Shown: positions 28,365 to 31,875 of the stretch, piece after piece
Position numbering within the stretch: the stretch's first letter is position 1
How the letters are laid out: each line of letters opens with the position of its first letter
IMG/VR virus record: IMGVR_UViG_3300020202_000181
Span: 1 to 31,875 of that record
DNA: 31,875 nt
Source: a virus
Strand: one strand, 5' to 3'
Made by a program: the position numbers and the translations under genes
Notes under the pieces: model-generated
Told to the model about the DNA's origin: nothing
Database searches by the model: none
The model's input: the letters and a program-made list of their open reading frames with translations, nothing else

Positions 28365-28477
28365 AGAGACCAGACTATTGTGAACTCTGTGGCATTGTCG
28401 AAGCAACTGTTACCTGTGAAGACTGCAACGTGATGTTGTGTTACCGCTGCTTCGTCAGCCACGAAAGGATGGCCTAA
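28361..28477 (+). CDS. 38-aa zinc-finger peptide
   Basis: ATG 28361 overlaps the previous TGA. YCELCG, TCEDCNVMLCYRCF: three Cys pairs in 38 residues (B-box-like spacing). Small but consistent with the Cys-rich set. It ends at TAA 28477, directly before the next ATG. Confidence 0.6.
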   Translation: MKRPDYCELCGIVEATVTCEDCNVMLCYRCFVSHERMA

Positions 28478-28822
28478 ATGCCCTACATTCACCCCTCAGA
28501 ACAATACGCAATTGAACAAGGCGCACAGCCCACTACTGTTGGACAGCTGAATTGGCTGATAACGAAAGAACTGATTAAGCGGTGGAAGGTACAGCCACGC
28601 TACACCACAGCTCACGCCCTGTGTCATGCCTTCGTAATGGAGCCTAAGAACAACGACTTCCTTAAGGCGCTGTCTAGGCATAACGCCCACTTCACCTGGA
28701 TGGACGTGCAAACAGCGGCCTACATGGCGTTTCAGGAATTTTATAGGCGTGTGGTGGCACGATACGAGCAGCAGAAGGCGAAAGAGAATGGCGATGTGTA
28801 TGAGAAGGTGGAGGTACGGTGA
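28478..28822 (+). CDS. DUF6899-like conserved phage protein
   Basis: 114 aa. MPYIHPSEQYAIEQGAQPTT then VGQLNWLITKELIKRW has the MPYI-P...G-LN start of this phage family. A FVMEPKNNDFLKALSRHN segment and the end (FYRRVVARYEQQKAKENGDV) are helical. ATG 28478 follows the previous stop directly and depends on coupling. Function unknown. Confidence 0.7.
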   Translation: MPYIHPSEQYAIEQGAQPTTVGQLNWLITKELIKRWKVQPRYTTAHALCHAFVMEPKNNDFLKALSRHNAHFTWMDVQTAAYMAFQEFYRRVVARYEQQKAKENGDVYEKVEVR

Positions 28823-29289
28823 GGCCGTCCTACGTCGTCCTGCACCATTCCCTTACCAAAGACCAGAAGGTTGTGGATTGGGACGCCATTACGAAGTACC
28901 ACATGCAGTACAACGGGTGGAAAAATAACGGTTATCACTACGGATGTGAATTTGACGGGGATCGCTACAAGATAAAGTACGGCCGACGTGAAGAGGAAGA
29001 GGGTGCCCATTGCAAAGATGCTGGGATGAACAACATGAGCATTGGCATTTGTATGGTGGGGGATTTTGACTTTGTGGCTCCAGATCCTAACCAACTCACC
29101 CTCACCGTAGACCTCATTCTGGATGTGATGCGGAGGTGGAACATTCGGCCAGATCACGTCATAGGCCACAGGGAAGCACAAGCGATGGCAGGCGTTCCGC
29201 CCCGCCTCCGTAAAACCTGCCCAGGCAAGCGCGTAAATATGGACGCCATTCGAGCGTTGTTGGCGTTTAAGGAACATACAGGAGATTAG
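28819..29289 (+). CDS. N-acetylmuramoyl-L-alanine amidase (endolysin)
   Basis: 156 aa, GTG 28819 overlapping the previous TGA (GTGA). Amidase_2 fold: YVVLHHSL (His9), GYHYGCEFDG, GICMVGDFD, HVIGHREA (His117) and RKTCPGKRV (Cys134). His9, His117 and Cys134 are the zinc ligands as in T7 lysozyme. It cuts the bond between MurNAc and L-Ala of peptidoglycan for lysis. There is no signal peptide or wall-binding domain, so release probably needs a holin (candidate at 18982). Confidence 0.9.
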   Translation: MRPSYVVLHHSLTKDQKVVDWDAITKYHMQYNGWKNNGYHYGCEFDGDRYKIKYGRREEEEGAHCKDAGMNNMSIGICMVGDFDFVAPDPNQLTLTVDLILDVMRRWNIRPDHVIGHREAQAMAGVPPRLRKTCPGKRVNMDAIRALLAFKEHTGD

Positions 29290-29291
29290 AA

Positions 29292-29423
29292 ATGCAATCC
29301 GAGCGTGACTGTCCCAAATGCGGTTCTTCGATGATAGTATGTGCCAAAGCCATTGAGGTGATGGAGTGGAGCTGTAGCAATCCTAAGTGTGAATACTTTA
29401 CAGAGGAGACGGTAACACTTTAG
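29292..29423 (+). CDS. 43-aa zinc-ribbon protein
   Basis: ATG 29292, AGGAGATTAGAA upstream. DCPKCGSSMIVCAK and WSCSNPKCEYF give two Cys pairs of ribbon type. Last gene before the promoter at 29428. No function recognised. Confidence 0.6.
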   Translation: MQSERDCPKCGSSMIVCAKAIEVMEWSCSNPKCEYFTEETVTL

Positions 29424-29427
29424 GGTA

Positions 29428-29456
29428 TTGACAAAGCAATACATCTAGTGTATATA
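29428..29456 (+). promoter_or_regulatory. Consensus-like sigma70 promoter
   Basis: TTGACA (29428-29433), 17-bp spacer, TATATA (29451-29456). It shares GGGTATTGACAAA with the 17445 promoter. The expected start near 29463 coincides with the next ATG, so the transcript may have no leader. Confidence 0.8.
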
Positions 29457-29462
29457 TGTGGT

Positions 29463-29768
29463 ATGGATAAGGTTTATCAGTTCGTTACGAAGGAAGAATT
29501 CGAACAGTTCAAGGCGGCGTGGGAGATCGAAATCGACAAAGGTCAGGATGACGTCAATCATCCCTACTGTGTCGATGAACAGGCTTATTACGAATTAGTG
29601 GCAATAGCTGAACGCCTCCTCGCGGAAAGAGAAGCGTTTCGGGAAGTAGCTAAGAAAAAGGCAGAAACCGTCGCTGTATTTGCGAATCCTTTGGTTCCAT
29701 GTTGGACGGAAGAATCACTTTATCAAGGCGCCGCCGCCGTAGCCCGCCGCCTCTTGGAGAAGAAATGA
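29463..29768 (+). CDS. 101-aa helical protein, possibly leaderless
   Basis: ATG 29463 lies seven bases after the -10 box and has no ribosome binding site. MDKVYQFVTKEEFEQFKAAW then IDKGQDDVNHPYCVDEQAYY and a helical end (ERLLAEREAFREVAKKKAET). First gene of a coupled chain that runs to the window end. No family recognised. Confidence 0.65.
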   Translation: MDKVYQFVTKEEFEQFKAAWEIEIDKGQDDVNHPYCVDEQAYYELVAIAERLLAEREAFREVAKKKAETVAVFANPLVPCWTEESLYQGAAAVARRLLEKK

Positions 29769-29947
29769 ACGATACGTATATCGAAGGATTGATTGAGCTT
29801 ATTGAGTCGTGGGCGGAAACTGTTCTCCCCGAAGGGACGCCGTTCGATCCCGACTATAAACGGACGTTCCCCATTCTTGAGTTGGTCCGGTTGCGCGGAG
29901 AAATGCGCGGCGCGGCAGAAGCGTTAAGGTTCGTGGAGAAGAAATGA
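29765..29947 (+). CDS. 60-aa hypothetical protein
   Basis: ATG 29765 overlaps the previous TGA (ATGA). MNDTYIEGLIELIESWAETV then PEGTPFDPDYKRTFPILELV: helical with an aromatic middle. Ends ALRFVEKK, like the previous gene's LLEKK end. No function recognised. Confidence 0.6.
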   Translation: MNDTYIEGLIELIESWAETVLPEGTPFDPDYKRTFPILELVRLRGEMRGAAEALRFVEKK

Positions 29948-30195
29948 AGAAGCTGAAAGCGCGAAGCGTACCGAAACGGAAGGCGAAGGCCCTTAAGGCG
30001 AAGAAGCTTGAGGTGGCTAAGCTTGCTTACATGGATCTCGTCGATTATCAGCACCATCTAGAGGATGATTCATACGGCACGGAAATTTATCCTGATATTG
30101 AGAGCCTCCGTCGCCGCAGAAAGTGCGTGGATGGGTGCGGCATCGTTGAAGTTTCCAGTGGAATCATCCGCATCGTCAAGGAACAGAAACTATGA
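29944..30195 (+). CDS. 83-aa basic N-terminus, Cys pair
   Basis: ATG 29944 (ATGA). A strongly basic start (MKKLKARSVPKRKAKALKAK) then DLVDYQHHLEDDSYGTEIY, RRRRKCVDGCGIVEVSS. Lysine-rich tail could bind nucleic acid. No family recognised. Confidence 0.6.
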   Translation: MKKLKARSVPKRKAKALKAKKLEVAKLAYMDLVDYQHHLEDDSYGTEIYPDIESLRRRRKCVDGCGIVEVSSGIIRIVKEQKL

Positions 30196-30806
30196 GCCAG
30201 CAAAGCGACGAAGGTCAGCTTAACGAGGAACAAAGGGCGCGGGAGACATTCCACGGCTACACGCTTGCCCAAATACGGCAGATGGATGTTTGGTTTCGTT
30301 CTCGAAACCTGTCTTGGCAGATTCTCGACGAGCATTTACGACGGGGATATGAGCTAGGCCGCGTCGCTGGCCTCCAAATGGGACGGGAGGAGAAGGATAA
30401 AGAAGTCGCGGAGCTACGGAAAGACCAGGAAGCGTTCATGGCGGCAATTGAAGAGCTTGCCTTACATCCGCAACTGGCTGGAACGCCCTATTTTTTCGTT
30501 AAGGGAGACGAAGTCACTCAAGTGGAAGCCGACAAGGTGGAGGGAATCTTTCGAGCGATCAAGACTCACGCAAAGGCCCTTCGCCCTCAAGTTGAGAACT
30601 GTTGGGGACGCGAAGCGAAGATTGAAATTGAACTCCAAGCGGAACGCGAGAAGGGGAAGGCGCTGGTCTTGGCGGGTGATGCCCTAGCCTCAGTGACCGA
30701 GTGTTTCTGCGACGATCTTACGGCGTACAAGGGCACCTGTGAAACCTGTCTTTGGAAAGCGGAAGTAGAAGCCTATCGCAAAGCGAGCAGGGGGAAGAAC
30801 GGATGA
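30192..30806 (+). CDS. 204-aa coiled-coil protein with C-terminal Cys cluster
   Basis: ATG 30192 (ATGA). Helical and charged, with coiled-coil pieces (QMGREEKDKEVAELRKDQEA, EIELQAEREKGKALVLAGD) and a late ECFCDDLTAYKGTCETCLW cluster. No domain recognised. Largest member of this right-hand chain. Confidence 0.65.
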   Translation: MSQQSDEGQLNEEQRARETFHGYTLAQIRQMDVWFRSRNLSWQILDEHLRRGYELGRVAGLQMGREEKDKEVAELRKDQEAFMAAIEELALHPQLAGTPYFFVKGDEVTQVEADKVEGIFRAIKTHAKALRPQVENCWGREAKIEIELQAEREKGKALVLAGDALASVTECFCDDLTAYKGTCETCLWKAEVEAYRKASRGKNG

Positions 30807-31165
30807 AGCTGGAAGATCAGGTCACATCGCTGGCCCTTAGTAAACGCCTCAAGGAATTGGGCGTGAAGCAGGACAGCCTTTTCCATTGGAAGGACGACCG
30901 AGGTTACGGCTATCCAGAGGACTGGATCATCATAGAAGGCAGGCCGGGATTGCGAACATCGTGTTCCGCCTTCACCGTGGCCGAGTTGGGGGAGCTACTG
31001 CCGTGGTACGTCGATTTCGGAAGTTCGAATGAAACCGGTCCCCGTTACGCCCGTTTCCCAAAACCTGGCGTTGAGTTTTATCACTACGAAGAAGCGAGAA
31101 CCGAAGCTGATGCGAGAGCGAAGCTTTTAATACTTCTCCTCGAACAAAAGCTGGTAAAGCCATGA
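30803..31165 (+). CDS. 120-aa conserved phage/plasmid protein
   Basis: ATG 30803 (ATGA). QVTSLALSKRLKELGVKQDS then LFHWKDDRGYGYPEDWIII and FTVAELGELLPWYVDFG, ARAKLLILLLEQKLV. This LSKRLKELGVKQ-S-F-W ... AFTVAELGE.LP pattern recurs in phage and plasmid genes of unknown role. Start supported by overlap. Confidence 0.7.
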   Translation: MKLEDQVTSLALSKRLKELGVKQDSLFHWKDDRGYGYPEDWIIIEGRPGLRTSCSAFTVAELGELLPWYVDFGSSNETGPRYARFPKPGVEFYHYEEARTEADARAKLLILLLEQKLVKP

Positions 31166-31452
31166 GCGAAGCGACTACCCCCAACCAAGCACCCCATTCC
31201 TTGAGGGAGAAGGCGGAAAAGATCCTCGCCTTGTTCATGAACTCTAGGTACTCAAACAATCAGGTAGTTATCGAGATCGAAGACGCCCTCCGCGAAGTGG
31301 AAACAAACGCTAGGCGTAAGGCCCTTTTAGAGGCGGCGAAGACGGCTGAAAGAATATGGCATCCCGGCTGGTCGGCCGATACGGAGAAACACGCCAAGGC
31401 GATCGCAGACCATATTCGATCCCTCCTAGAACGAGAAGGGGAAAGACGATGA
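31162..31452 (+). CDS. 96-aa helical protein
   Basis: ATG 31162 (ATGA). PHSLREKAEKILALFMNSRY, DALREVETNARRKALLEAAK and AERIWHPGWSADTEKHAKAI: helical, matching small phage proteins with an AAK..E..... helix. Function unknown. Confidence 0.6.
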   Translation: MSEATTPNQAPHSLREKAEKILALFMNSRYSNNQVVIEIEDALREVETNARRKALLEAAKTAERIWHPGWSADTEKHAKAIADHIRSLLEREGERR

Positions 31453-31715
31453 GCGAACCGAAAGAACTTGATAAGCAGGAAGGGGCGGTCCATTGTTGTG
31501 ACGAATACCTTGAAGAAAATCTGAGGCACCAAGAAACCTGGATAAAGCTAAAGAAAGCAGAGGCCGACCTAGAAACACTGCGCCAACGGGCGGAAGGGGC
31601 TGAAGCGCTGTTAAAAGCAGCGGAGAAGAAGAACGCGGAGTTAGAGGGCCAAATCAAAGCGATCAAGGCGTTGTTTCGAACGGGGCTGGATCAGGAGGGC
31701 TGGAAGAATGGCTGA
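31449..31715 (+). CDS. 88-aa coiled-coil protein
   Basis: ATG 31449 (ATGA). AVHCCDEYLEENLRHQETWI then KLKKAEADLETLRQRAEGAE and EKKNAELEGQIKAIKALF, a long heptad coil. No function recognised. Confidence 0.6.
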   Translation: MSEPKELDKQEGAVHCCDEYLEENLRHQETWIKLKKAEADLETLRQRAEGAEALLKAAEKKNAELEGQIKAIKALFRTGLDQEGWKNG

Positions 31716-31872
31716 CGTCTACTGCGTCCATCGGTGGTCGCAAGACTTGTCTACCGCCGCCGTCTTGTACATAGAGTGCTTTATCTGCGGAACAGTGTAT
31801 GAGGGCGATGCAACGGTAAAAGTCTTAATCGGACGAACCGAAGGTGCTGAGGCACAGAAGGAGGGGGAATGA
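31708..31872 (+). CDS. 54-aa hypothetical protein
   Basis: ATG 31708 overlaps the previous stop by eight bases. MADVYCVHRWSQDLSTAAVL then YIECFICGTVYEGDATVKVL: CVH and CFIC could form a zinc site. Ends at TGA 31870-31872 with GGAGGGGGA close to the end. Confidence 0.6.
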   Translation: MADVYCVHRWSQDLSTAAVLYIECFICGTVYEGDATVKVLIGRTEGAEAQKEGE

Positions 31873-31875
31873 AGA
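31869..31875 (+). CDS. Start of next gene, cut by window edge
   Basis: ATG 31869 overlaps the previous TGA (ATGA) with GGAGGGGG upstream, and only ATGAAGA remains. The operon therefore continues past the window. Confidence 0.4.

Overview
This window is part of the genome of a tailed double-stranded DNA bacteriophage (or a closely phage-like prophage). It carries both terminase subunits, a portal, scaffold and N4-gp56-like major capsid protein, a tail fibre, a family A DNA polymerase with a primase-polymerase/helicase, an amidase endolysin and dozens of tightly packed small genes. The host cannot be fixed from sequence. Strong GGAGG ribosome binding sites, sigma70-type promoters, a 3D-domain protein, a lipobox protease and a membrane-anchored beta-rich protein show only that it is a bacterium. 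The left edge cuts a gene and the right edge cuts the next gene of an operon, so the genome continues on both sides. Tail-tube, tape-measure and most baseplate genes are not here and probably lie beyond position 1.

Layout. (1) 1-11337, minus strand, read right to left: a 53-aa coiled-coil gene, a TerS-like protein, a fibre with 22-residue HxH repeats, two small genes, the large terminase, a split HNH gene, portal, a small gene, scaffold, major capsid protein, a decoration-like protein, another HNH gene, a GT9-type glycosyltransferase, a SAM methyltransferase and a truncated gene. Most are joined by ATGA or GTGA overlaps, as in a late operon. (2) 11338-13049: a largely non-coding divergence region holding an HNH-like gene, a small ribbon-helix-helix regulator on the minus strand, two dyad operators, an AT-rich tract and candidate rightward promoters. 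(3) 13050-16802, plus strand: an early operon of about 16 small proteins, including a predicted papain-like protein and many Cys/His microproteins. It is interrupted by a structured 78-nt intergenic element and ends in a strong rho-independent terminator. (4) 16849-20185: a short control region with a repeated palindrome, then more small genes, a 3D-domain lytic protein and membrane proteins. (5) 20182-26401: replication and recombination: OB-fold-like protein, PD-(D/E)XK nuclease, prim-pol/helicase, DNA polymerase I, HNH, and a DEDD exonuclease with a zinc ribbon. (6) 26401-29423: an exported trypsin-like lipoprotein protease, a small DNA methyltransferase, a deoxyribosyltransferase-like protein, a DUF3310-like protein and the amidase. 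(7) 29428-end: a consensus promoter driving an apparently leaderless gene and a chain of ATGA-coupled small genes that runs off the window.

How they fit together: the rightward genes would take over the host, copy and process DNA and lyse the cell, while the leftward block packages DNA and builds the virion. The features that stand out most are the phage-encoded secreted serine protease, the operator region around the ribbon-helix-helix gene, the structured 14.8-kb element, the paired palindromes at 16.9 kb, the family of CxxC/CxxH microproteins, the one-base split of an HNH gene with a possible ATA start on the portal behind it, and an aspartate at the steric-gate position of the DNA polymerase.
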